This document shows positions 14,378-20,290 of a DNA stretch of 20,290 nucleotides, piece by piece. The stretch's first letter is position 1, and each line of letters opens with the position of its first letter. This stretch comes from Deltaproteobacteria bacterium. Its GTDB lineage: Bacteria > Desulfobacterota > Desulfobaccia > Desulfobaccales > 0-14-0-80-60-11. The stretch spans positions 1 to 20,290 of the forward strand of contig JAMCQY010000355.1 in the NCBI GenBank assembly GCA_023381945.1, in the 5' to 3' direction. A program made the position numbers and the translations under genes. The notes below the pieces were generated by a model. That model made no database searches and had not been told where the DNA came from. It saw only the letters and a program-made list of their open reading frames with translations.

Positions 14378-14899
14378 TTACATCTCCGGGGAATTCAGCT
14401 TTTCCTGCAGGATGCTCGCCAGCATTTCGGCGTCGTCCTTACTCAGGTTCTGAATGGCCTGCTCAAAGCGGCCCAGCCGCTCTTTCTCTTCCAGAAAAAA
14501 TTGAATATCCCCGGCCAACCGGACGGCCTCTTCCAGGTTGCCATGCAAATCCAGCATTTGGGGAAGGGTGGAGGGCGCCCGTTCCACCTGCTGGATGGCA
14601 TCGCCCAGACGCTTGAATTCCGCCAACCATTCCAGGAAATCATTCTCCTTCTGGGTGAACCCGGCGGCATCGCCGACGATCCACATCCGCACGAGGTCCT
14701 TCTCTTCAGCGCCCAGAGGCTGGTTTTGGCGCAATTTGGCAATAATCGGCTGCATGGCCCGGGCCGTCATTTGCTGGAGCTCTTCCCTGATTGCCTTCCT
14801 GGCCTTGACCAGGGCCACACCGGCCTCACTGAATTTGTCGGCCGAAGGATAGGAAGCCGCTTCATCGAAGACCCGGCTGATGCCCGTTAATGACTCCAT
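14378..14899 (-). CDS. Hypothetical helical cytoplasmic protein
   Basis: 173 residues, no signal or membrane segment, predicted all-helical and charged. Segments such as LVKARKAIREELQQMTARAM, AEEKDLVRMWIVGDAAGFTQ and KNLSKDD-like turns (here QNLSKDDAEMLASILQEKL) suggest a helical bundle. The start ATG 14899 is well supported by GGAGGAGAG just upstream. Not recognised. It lies between the formyltransferase gene and the membrane-protein gene with a terminator downstream, so it is probably transcribed alone. Confidence 0.75.
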   Translation of the reverse strand: MESLTGISRVFDEAASYPSADKFSEAGVALVKARKAIREELQQMTARAMQPIIAKLRQNQPLGAEEKDLVRMWIVGDAAGFTQKENDFLEWLAEFKRLGDAIQQVERAPSTLPQMLDLHGNLEEAVRLAGDIQFFLEEKERLGRFEQAIQNLSKDDAEMLASILQEKLNSPEM

Positions 14900-14918
14900 T
14901 TACTCTCCTCCGTGAAAA

Positions 14919-14977
14919 GTAGGGTGCACCTGCGTGTGGGTTCTCACGAAGGACGGATTTCCGGGTCCGCCCCGTAA
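14919..14977. repeat. About 60-base dispersed repeat (inverted relative to 4896-4957)
   Basis: Starts GTAGGGTGCACCTGCGTGTG and ends GGGTCCGCCCCGTAAG. The reverse complement of 4896-4957 starts GTAGGGACGCACCCGCGTGT and ends GGGTCCGCCCCTACAAG, so both belong to one family. It lies between the promoter-proximal end of the gene at 14899 and the formyltransferase stop. Confidence 0.65.
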
Positions 14978-14983
14978 GAAACC

Positions 14984-15901
14984 TCAGGAGCCGAATTTCT
15001 CACCCACTTCGGGCTTCCTGGCCGCGATAAAATCAGGGGCCTTCACCTTTCCCAATTCCTTGGTGCGCAACCGGGCAATGAGAACAGCGCCGCCATTGAC
15101 CGCCACCTTGAGGCCCTTGTCGGTCACCTCCAGAATTTCTCCGACCGCAGCGTTGTGAGGCAAGCCCAGGAAGGCGGCATTATAGAATTTAACTTTTTCA
15201 CCGCGAAACGTGGTGGTAGCCCCGGGCTGAGGATCGCAGCCCCGGATGAAGTTGAAGACCTGATGGCCTGCTTTGTTCCAATCCAGGCCGGCCACCCGTT
15301 CATCACACGGCGGATCATAAGTTGCTTTGGAGTGGTCCTGGGGAATCCGCGGGGCCTGGCCTTTATCAATCAGCGCCACCGCTTCCAGCACCGCGGCCAC
15401 GCCTTGGGGATAGAGCTTATTGAAATAGACTTCTCCGGTGGTCTCATCAGGGCCGATTTCCACCATTTTTTGCAGCAGGATATCGCCGGTGTCGATCCCC
15501 TGGTCCACCCAGAAAATGGTAAGCCCGGTCTGGGCTTCGCCGTTGATCACCGCCCAATTGATGGCGCTGGAGCCCCGGTAACGGGGCAGGATGGAGGGAT
15601 GGTAGCAGATGGAACCCAGCCGGGGGGCGTTGAAGACCCGGGGCGGGATGATGTCGATGACAAAGGCCAACACCCCGAGGTCGGCCTTAAGGGAGACCAT
15701 GGCATCAAAAGCCTCCTGGTCCCGCATGTGGCCCGGCTGAAAAACCGGCAACCCTGCGGCCTGGGCTGCTTCTTTCAAGGGGTCCTGCTTGCTGCCCCGG
15801 TCCGGCGGGCAAAATACCCCCACGACCTCCTGACCTTGCTCCAGCAAACCTTTCAAGACATCCGCACCAAAAGCCGCTTGACCAATTAAGGCAATCCGCA
15901 T
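14984..15901 (-). CDS. fmt: Formyltransferase of the Fmt / 10-formyl-THF hydrolase family
   Basis: Uses or hydrolyses 10-formyltetrahydrofolate. 305 residues: an N-terminal formyltransferase domain (1-~190) and a C-terminal Fmt_C-like domain (~205-300). His101 in SICYHPSILPRYRGSSAINW and Asp140 in VDQGIDTGDILLQ are the catalytic pair. The residue before the His pair is Cys99-Tyr100, not the Asn of canonical Fmt (NxH). This region and APRIPQDHSKATYDPPC look more like the N-terminal hydrolase domain of 10-formyl-THF dehydrogenase (ALDH1L). Start ATG 15901 has GGAGGGG upstream. It may still serve as methionyl-tRNA formyltransferase; the symbol is tentative. Confidence 0.8.
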   Translation of the reverse strand: MRIALIGQAAFGADVLKGLLEQGQEVVGVFCPPDRGSKQDPLKEAAQAAGLPVFQPGHMRDQEAFDAMVSLKADLGVLAFVIDIIPPRVFNAPRLGSICYHPSILPRYRGSSAINWAVINGEAQTGLTIFWVDQGIDTGDILLQKMVEIGPDETTGEVYFNKLYPQGVAAVLEAVALIDKGQAPRIPQDHSKATYDPPCDERVAGLDWNKAGHQVFNFIRGCDPQPGATTTFRGEKVKFYNAAFLGLPHNAAVGEILEVTDKGLKVAVNGGAVLIARLRTKELGKVKAPDFIAARKPEVGEKFGS

Positions 15902-15942
15902 GATACCCCTCCTATAGGCGTAGGTTGGAGTTCTTCAGGATG

Positions 15943-16087
15943 ATTTCAAATAGTGTCCTCTGCGAAAAGCATGGAGAATAGCCCCCGGCTGTATATTGCA
16001 GGCGAGGGCGCCTGCTCTCCATCATATGGTGTTTCATGAGACCTTGTACTTATTGAAAGGGGGTTTCGCAGAGGTCTCAAATGAAAC
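15943..16087. repeat. Long imperfect palindromic element, possible second MITE type
   Basis: Outer arms at 15943-15967 and 16064-16087 share the perfect core CCTCTGCGAAA / TTTCGCAGAGG. Inside are nested inverted pairs ATGGAGA (15971-15977) / TCTCCAT (16016-16022) and GCAGGCG (15998-16004) / CGCCTGC (16009-16015). No gene is seen. It fills most of the gap between the formyltransferase and the small membrane-protein gene; the remainder, to 16196, shows nothing recognisable. Confidence 0.55.
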
Positions 16088-16196
16088 TGGTCAGAGGTTA
16101 AAAAAGGAAAAAATGACAATAAAGGGACTTTGCCTCTTCGCCTTACCCTTTTTCGCCCCAGCTTTTCGCCTAATCCTTGGCCAAGCTAAATTTTGC

Positions 16197-16388
16197 TTAA
16201 TGATGGTGCTCGTCATGGGACTTTGCCGGTTCCAGGCTGGAGGCGTAGCAACAAACGCCGCAGGCCGCGAGCATAGCGGCCACGCTCACCAGGGGGCTAA
16301 TACCCATAATAACTACGCCAAGGCAGGCAAAGACCACCAGGACCAGCAGGGCCTGTTTTTTGCGGTAACCCTGATTTGCTTCAGACAT
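16197..16388 (-). CDS. Small membrane protein with His-rich tail
   Basis: 63 residues, with two hydrophobic stretches (about ALLVLVVFACLGVVIMGI and PLVSVAAMLAACGVCCYASS) forming a helical hairpin. The C-terminus SHDEHHH could bind a metal ion. ATG 16388 is favoured because AGGAGG lies seven bases upstream; the upstream in-frame codon at 16394 is TTG. Cysteines cluster in the second helix (CGVCC). Function unknown. It is oriented with gltX and lies just downstream of it. Confidence 0.65.
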   Translation of the reverse strand: MSEANQGYRKKQALLVLVVFACLGVVIMGISPLVSVAAMLAACGVCCYASSLEPAKSHDEHHH

Positions 16389-16449
16389 GTGCAAACCTCC
16401 TCAAGCTGCGTCGAATTATAAGCCGACTGGCGAAAATTTCCAGGAAATT

Positions 16450-17853
16450 TTATTGATCGCCCTCGGCAAAAACGAGGGCGTGCTCAATCCTTTTTAAAGT
16501 CTCCGGTTTCCCCAGGATATCGATAATCTCATAGAGCCCGGGGCTGGCGGTACGGCCGGTGAGGGCCAGGCGGACCGGCTGCGCCAGGTTTACCATCTTG
16601 AGTCCGGTTTCCGCGGCCAGGTCGTGAAAGAGTTGGTTCAGAGCCTCTTCATTAAACTCCGGCATAGCCTCCAGGCGAACGGCAACTTGGCGGAGAGTGA
16701 GGACGTTCGCCGGAGTCAGGAATTTTTTAGCGCCTTTTTCTTCATAAGGCCGGGGGTCCTGAAAATAGAAGCGGGCAGCCTCCGCCATTTCCGCCAGGGT
16801 GCGGCAGCGGGCGCTCAGAGTGGGCACCACGCGGGTGAGGTAACCCAGGTCCGGCTCTCCTATGCCTGCCTTCGCCAGGAACGGGGTCAACTGACGGGCC
16901 AATTCCGGGGCGGGTAGGGCCTTCAGATGCTGGCTGTTGATCCAGAGCAGCTTTTCTTCGTCAAAGACCCCGGGGGAACTGGTGGCGTGCTCCAGGGTAA
17001 AGTACTGCACCAGTTCGTCGCGGGTAAAGATCTCCTGGTCGCCGTGGGACCACCCTAACCGGGCCAGGTAGTTGCAGAGCGACTGGGGCAGAATGCCCTG
17101 TTCCCGGTAGTCCAGCACCGGCCGGGCGCCCCGGCGTTTGGAGAGCTTGCCGCGATCCGGAGCCAGCATCAGGGGCATGTGGGCGAAACGCGGCAGTTCG
17201 GCCCCCAGGGCTTGATAGATCAAGATTTGCCGGGGAGTGTTGGGAATGTGGTCCTCCCCCCGGATAATCTGGGTGACGCCCATGCTGAGGTCATCGACCA
17301 CCACCGCGAAATTGTAAGTGGGCAGGCCGTCGGACCGGAGGATCACCAGGTCGTCCAACTCCTGATTATCGAAGGCGATGGGGCCCTTGATCAGATCGTC
17401 CCAGCGGGTGACGCCGGCGTCGGGGCCACGGAAGCGCACTACGGTATTCGGGCCTGGCCCCAGGTTCCGGCTCCGGCAGCGGCCGTCATATTTGGGTTTG
17501 TCCCCCCGGGCCAGGGCGGCTTCCCGGCGGGTCTTCAGGTCCTCTAGGGAGCAGTCGCAGTAATAGGCCGCGCCCTTGGCCAAAAGGCGGTCGATATATT
17601 CCCGGTAGATGGCCAGGCGCTCGGTCTGATAATAAGGGCCTTCGTCCCAATCGAGGCCCAGCCAGTGCATGGCCTCCAAAATTTCATCGACATACTCTTG
17701 CCTGGAGCGCTCCCTGTCGGTGTCTTCAATCCTGAGGATAAAGGCGCCGTGAAAATGGCGGGCGATGAGCCAATTGAACAGGGCGGTATGAGCGCCGCCC
17801 AGATGCAGCGAGCCGGTGGGGCTCGGGGAGAAACGAGTGCGTACTTCAAACAT
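16450..17853 (-). CDS. gltX: Glutamyl-tRNA synthetase
   Basis: Charges tRNA-Glu with glutamate, in the cytoplasm. 467 residues, full length. The class I HIGH motif is HLGG (17-20, in FSPSPTGSLHLGGAHTALFNW), IEDTD follows, and the KMSKS motif is KLSKR (236-240). The middle contains Cys residues in YYCDCS, and the C-terminal anticodon-binding domain is complete. ATG 17853 is chosen because AAGGTGG lies five bases upstream; GTG 17862 would overlap that site. It could be the non-discriminating type that also charges tRNA-Gln, which sequence alone does not settle. Confidence 0.96.
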   Translation of the reverse strand: MFEVRTRFSPSPTGSLHLGGAHTALFNWLIARHFHGAFILRIEDTDRERSRQEYVDEILEAMHWLGLDWDEGPYYQTERLAIYREYIDRLLAKGAAYYCDCSLEDLKTRREAALARGDKPKYDGRCRSRNLGPGPNTVVRFRGPDAGVTRWDDLIKGPIAFDNQELDDLVILRSDGLPTYNFAVVVDDLSMGVTQIIRGEDHIPNTPRQILIYQALGAELPRFAHMPLMLAPDRGKLSKRRGARPVLDYREQGILPQSLCNYLARLGWSHGDQEIFTRDELVQYFTLEHATSSPGVFDEEKLLWINSQHLKALPAPELARQLTPFLAKAGIGEPDLGYLTRVVPTLSARCRTLAEMAEAARFYFQDPRPYEEKGAKKFLTPANVLTLRQVAVRLEAMPEFNEEALNQLFHDLAAETGLKMVNLAQPVRLALTGRTASPGLYEIIDILGKPETLKRIEHALVFAEGDQ

Positions 17854-17925
17854 CTTAGCCACCTTTAAATAAAAATTGTTAACATAATTTGACTGTCAAG
17901 GCCAGGTTTTTCCCCGCTTAATTGA

Positions 17926-17954
17926 TTGACAGCGAGGCCAGAGACCGGTATATT
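17926..17954 (+). promoter_or_regulatory. Near-consensus promoter for the Cys-rich protein
   Basis: Perfect TTGACA (17926-17931), a 17-base spacer, and TATATT (17949-17954, 5/6). Transcription would start near 17961, giving a 30-base leader with GGAGG before ATG 17991. It is the best promoter by eye in the window. Confidence 0.7.
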
Positions 17955-17990
17955 ATGCACAAATGTTCATTAAAGAGGATGGAGGTTAGT

Positions 17991-18194
17991 ATGTCTCAGG
18001 GATCATGGAAGCTAAAGGGCCCGGTAGAAGGCTGCGCCTGCGGCTGCGGCGGGCCGGGAGGCAAACTGCGCCACGCAGAGCCGCATACCTGTATCTGTTC
18101 GGCCTGCGGCCGGGAGGTAACCCATAATCCGGGAGATCCTTGCCGGGCGGGGATTTGCCCGTATTGCGGCGGCAAGATTCACCCCCAGGCGTAA
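17991..18194 (+). CDS. Small Cys-rich, probably metal-binding protein
   Basis: 67 residues from ATG 17991, with GGAGG five bases upstream; the frame is open further 5', but that part covers the promoter. Nine Cys: CACGC near residue 18, TCICSAC (about 39-44), CRAGICPYC (about 54-62), plus His residues. The last pair, CPYCGGKI, is a zinc-ribbon knuckle. Likely binds zinc or an iron-sulphur cluster. No signal peptide. It is divergent from gltX and behind a strong promoter, so likely well expressed. I do not recognise a named family. Confidence 0.8.
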   Translation: MSQGSWKLKGPVEGCACGCGGPGGKLRHAEPHTCICSACGREVTHNPGDPCRAGICPYCGGKIHPQA

Positions 18195-18213
18195 ATCCAA
18201 ATTAGTGGAAATG

Positions 18214-18307
18214 CGCTAAGTTCCCCCCTTTAAAAAGGGGGGAAAGGGGGGATTTATCTTTTTGGGTTATTGCGTCATTTAGGAAAAAACTTTTAACATT
18301 CGCTATA
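18214..18307. mobile_element. MITE-like repeat, copy C (truncated, inverted)
   Basis: On the minus strand it begins TATAGCGAATGTTAAAAGTT, runs through AATCCCCCCTTTCCCCCC, and stops shortly after AAAGGGGGGAACTT. It keeps one terminal repeat and half of the core of copies A and B; the other half is missing. It lies just after the stop of the Cys-rich gene. Confidence 0.6.
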
Positions 18308-18314
18308 CGTCACG

Positions 18315-18347
18315 ATTGCCGGAAGATCTCGGGAGTCTTCCGGCAAT
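18315..18347 (+). terminator. Strong hairpin, possible terminator
   Basis: Perfect 12-base stem ATTGCCGGAAGA (18315-18326) / TCTTCCGGCAAT (18336-18347) with a 9-base loop. It is followed only by TTCGCTTCT, a weak T tract. It could end the transcript of the Cys-rich gene, from which MITE-like copy C separates it. Confidence 0.5.
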
Positions 18348-18451
18348 TTCGCTTCTGCTGATATGGCAAGAAGAGATTGTCCCGCCAGCCAAAAACTGTT
18401 AGAAATATTTTATCTTTTCCATTGTCAGCCTTCCTCTTGATGTGGTGACCC

Positions 18452-19525
18452 ATGCCGGAAGCGCAGCCTGCCAAAAGACGGAAGCGGAACGACTGGTCCC
18501 GTTTCATTGTCCAACATACCCCCGGGGGAGTAATCACCACTGACGCCCAGGGCCGGATTACCGAGTTCAATCCCGCCGCCGAAAAACTCACTGGCTACCG
18601 CCGGGAAGAGGCCCTGGGCCAACCGATGGACCGTATTCTCATTTGTGAGGGAGCTGAGGGCGGAAGCCTGCTGGAGCGGGTGAGGCGCGGCATGGCGGAG
18701 GAGACCGAAGAACTGGTCCTGCGTAAACGGACCGGCGACAAGGTGCCGGTCATGGTGAGCTCCTTCGCCCTGCGGGATCGCCAAATGGAGTTATTGGGCG
18801 TGGCCGTCATCCTGCGGGATTTGACCATGGTTAAACGCCTGGAAACCGAGCGGCGGCATCTGGTAAACATGTTCGCCCACGATCTGAAGACACCGGTGGT
18901 GGGCATGGCCGGGCTCATCCGGCGCCTGGTTCAGGGCAAGGCAGGCCCGCTGACCCAGGAACAGAAAAATTACCTGGTAATCGTCCACCGGGAAATGAGC
19001 CGCCTGGAAAAGCTCATCACCAGTTTCCTGGAATTCGCCCGCCTGGATTTGCGCCTCCTCATCCCGCACCCCGAGGTCATTCAGGTGACTCAGGAATGCC
19101 GGGAGGTCATTGCCCTCCTGGCCCCGTTGGCCGAAGCCAAAGGAATGAGGCTGGAAACCAGCTTCCCGCCGAATCTCCCACCCCTGAGGGTGGACCCGCT
19201 GCTATTCCGACGCCTCCTGGAAAACCTCTTGGGCAATGCCATTAAGTTCAGCCCACCAGGCACCACCGTACTCCTTAAGGTCTGGCAGGAGAAGAGGGAA
19301 TTGGGCTTCGCAGTCAAGGACCAGGGACCCGGCATCCCCCCGGAAGAATTGTCGCACCTCTTTCAGTTTTTCTATCGCGGCAAGGCCGGGGGCGGGCAGG
19401 AGGGTTTCGGATTGGGGCTGGCCACGGTGAAGCGCATTGTCGATTCTCAAGGCGGCCGCCTTTGGGTGGATTCCGCGCCCGGCCAAGGGTCCACCTTTAA
19501 TTTTACCCTGCCGATAGAACAGTGA
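18452..19525 (+). CDS. Soluble PAS-domain sensor histidine kinase
   Basis: 357 residues with no membrane segment, so a cytoplasmic sensor. The PAS domain (about 15-125) includes GVITTDAQGRITEFNPAAEKLTGY and a PAC-like end LLGVAVILRDLTMVKRLE. The HisKA box has phospho-acceptor His143 in MFAHDLKTPVVG. The HATPase domain has the N box NLLGNAIKFSPPG, G1 DQGPGIP, the F box FQFFYR, and G2 GFGLGLATVKRIV. No response-regulator gene lies beside it here, so it is an orphan kinase within this window. The ribosome site is weak. It is convergent with the kinase at 19684. Confidence 0.93.
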   Translation: MPEAQPAKRRKRNDWSRFIVQHTPGGVITTDAQGRITEFNPAAEKLTGYRREEALGQPMDRILICEGAEGGSLLERVRRGMAEETEELVLRKRTGDKVPVMVSSFALRDRQMELLGVAVILRDLTMVKRLETERRHLVNMFAHDLKTPVVGMAGLIRRLVQGKAGPLTQEQKNYLVIVHREMSRLEKLITSFLEFARLDLRLLIPHPEVIQVTQECREVIALLAPLAEAKGMRLETSFPPNLPPLRVDPLLFRRLLENLLGNAIKFSPPGTTVLLKVWQEKRELGFAVKDQGPGIPPEELSHLFQFFYRGKAGGGQEGFGLGLATVKRIVDSQGGRLWVDSAPGQGSTFNFTLPIEQ

Positions 19526-19580
19526 TCAGTGGTCAGTCATGCCTATAAAGAATGGGAGCAGGCGCCCGCGCCTGCAAAGG
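19522..19580. repeat. Repeat remnants after the PAS kinase
   Basis: A degenerate TCAGCGGTCAGC-type word (ATCAGTGGTCAG, 19526-19537) overlaps or follows the kinase stop. Next is GCAGGCGC (19558-19565) / GCGCCTGC (19568-19575), a perfect hairpin similar to the one at 15998-16015. Nothing else is recognisable up to 19680. Confidence 0.55.
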
Positions 19581-19683
19581 AACTACCGACGGCGGCTGTT
19601 CCCCATAAGGACGATGAGATATTCCAGAATTAGAAAACTTCGTGAAATTCCGATTGACTGAGCGGCGGAAAGGTTGGTGGGCA

Positions 19684-20290
19684 TTAGGGCGGTTCGACAA
19701 CCGCCCCTGCGGAACATTTTTTCCAGTTGGGCAGGGCAAAATAGAAGGTGGCGCCTTCGCCTAACTTCCCTTCAGCCCAGATGCGGCCCCCGTGGCGCAG
19801 CAGGATGCGCTGCACGATGGCCAGGCCGACGCCGGTGCCTTCGAAATCGCCTTGGCCGTGCAGCCGCTGGAAAACCCCAAACAATTTATTCTGGTAGCGC
19901 ATATCGAAGCCGACGCCGTTGTCCTTGACGTAGTAAATGTTTTCGCCGTCGGCGGACCAGCCCCCCACTTCGATGAGGGCCTCTTCCCTGGGTTTGGTGA
20001 ACTTGAAGGCATTGGCCAGCAGATTTAACAACACCTGGCGCATCAGGGAAGGATCGCCATAAGCCGTAGGCAGATCTTTCAAGGTCAGGTCAACCAGGCG
20101 CCCGGGGTCCTGCTGCGCAATTTCGTGGAAGCCTGCGGCGCAAATATCCCCCAAGTCGAAGGTGGTCTTCCTGATCTCCCGGCGTCCCAGGCGAGAGAGG
20201 GCCAACAGGTCCTCAATAAGTTGGGCCATGTGCCCGGTGTTGTGGCGGATTACCTCCAACAGGCGCCAGGCTTCCGGGTCGAGCTGGGCA
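19684..20290 (-). CDS. Sensor histidine kinase, C-terminal part (start beyond window)
   Basis: The frame is open through the window edge at 20290, so the N-terminus and sensor domain are not visible; internal TTG 20259 is not a credible start. Seen are the end of the dimerisation helix (VIRHNTGHMAQLIEDLLALSRLG) and the HATPase domain with N box NLLANAFKF, G1 YVKDNGVGFDM, FGVFQRLHGQGDFEGTGVGLAIVQRI, and a GGRIWAEG end. This pattern is typical of phytochrome-like or PAS/GAF kinases. The last residues, GAVVEPP and the stop, are encoded by a palindromic repeat (19687-19706). Confidence 0.9.
   Translation of the reverse strand, partial: AQLDPEAWRLLEVIRHNTGHMAQLIEDLLALSRLGRREIRKTTFDLGDICAAGFHEIAQQDPGRLVDLTLKDLPTAYGDPSLMRQVLLNLLANAFKFTKPREEALIEVGGWSADGENIYYVKDNGVGFDMRYQNKLFGVFQRLHGQGDFEGTGVGLAIVQRILLRHGGRIWAEGKLGEGATFYFALPNWKKCSAGAVVEPP
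19687..19706. repeat. Palindromic repeat containing the kinase's last codons
   Basis: GGGCGGTT (19687-19694) and AACCGCCC (19699-19706) around CGAC. It belongs to the GTAGGGGCGG-type palindromes. On the minus strand it supplies the final codons of the kinase, and the stop lies immediately beyond it. Confidence 0.6.

Noticed and set aside
15996..16421. 141-codon plus-strand frame
   Set aside because: Runs through a palindromic element and antisense to the small membrane-protein gene, which has a strong ribosome site.

Overview
The window most likely comes from a moderately GC-rich Desulfobacterota-type (former Deltaproteobacteria) bacterium. This is inferred from gene order and protein character, not from a database search. 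The order ilvB-ilvN-ilvC-psd-pssA-leuA-leuC is a known cluster in that group (Geobacter-like genomes). The prfA-prmC pair and the many short palindromic intergenic repeats also fit.

Layout. 1-700: end of a miniature transposable element (MITE-like), then a candidate branched-chain amino-acid attenuator: leader peptide with Leu-Leu-Ser-Val-Val-Val codons plus an intrinsic terminator. 702-4867: a DUF465 small protein, ilvB, ilvN, an inserted coiled-coil gene that looks frameshifted, and ilvC. 5003-6564: psd and pssA (phosphatidylethanolamine synthesis). 6711-9903: a second candidate leader peptide (five consecutive Leu codons), leuA and leuC; leuD and leuB do not follow. 9975-10446: a degenerate copy and an intact copy of a small exported or lipoprotein gene. 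10443-12452 (minus): prmC and prfA (translation termination). 12453-12886: nested repeats. 12887-17853 (minus): an HDAC-superfamily protein, two unknown proteins, a formyltransferase, a small His-tailed membrane protein and gltX. 17991-18194: a small Cys-rich protein behind a near-consensus promoter. 18452-19525 (plus) and 19684-20290 (minus, cut by the window end): two convergent sensor kinases.

How the genes fit together. IlvBN makes acetolactate, IlvC reduces and isomerises it, and LeuA and LeuC carry the valine-pathway keto acid toward leucine. Both halves of the pathway seem to have their own leader peptide, whose codons match the end products: Leu/Val for ilv, Leu for leu. That would allow ribosome-mediated attenuation at both. 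Psd and PssA sit between them by conserved synteny rather than by pathway. PrmC methylates the GGQ glutamine of the release factor encoded next to it.

The most interesting signals are the two leader peptides, a palindromic repeat inserted in frame inside prmC, the hendecad-repeat gene placed between inverted repeats inside the ilv operon, an ilvC cofactor loop suggesting NADH use, and a MITE-like element nested between inverted copies of another repeat. All regulatory calls are read by eye and were not folded or searched computationally.
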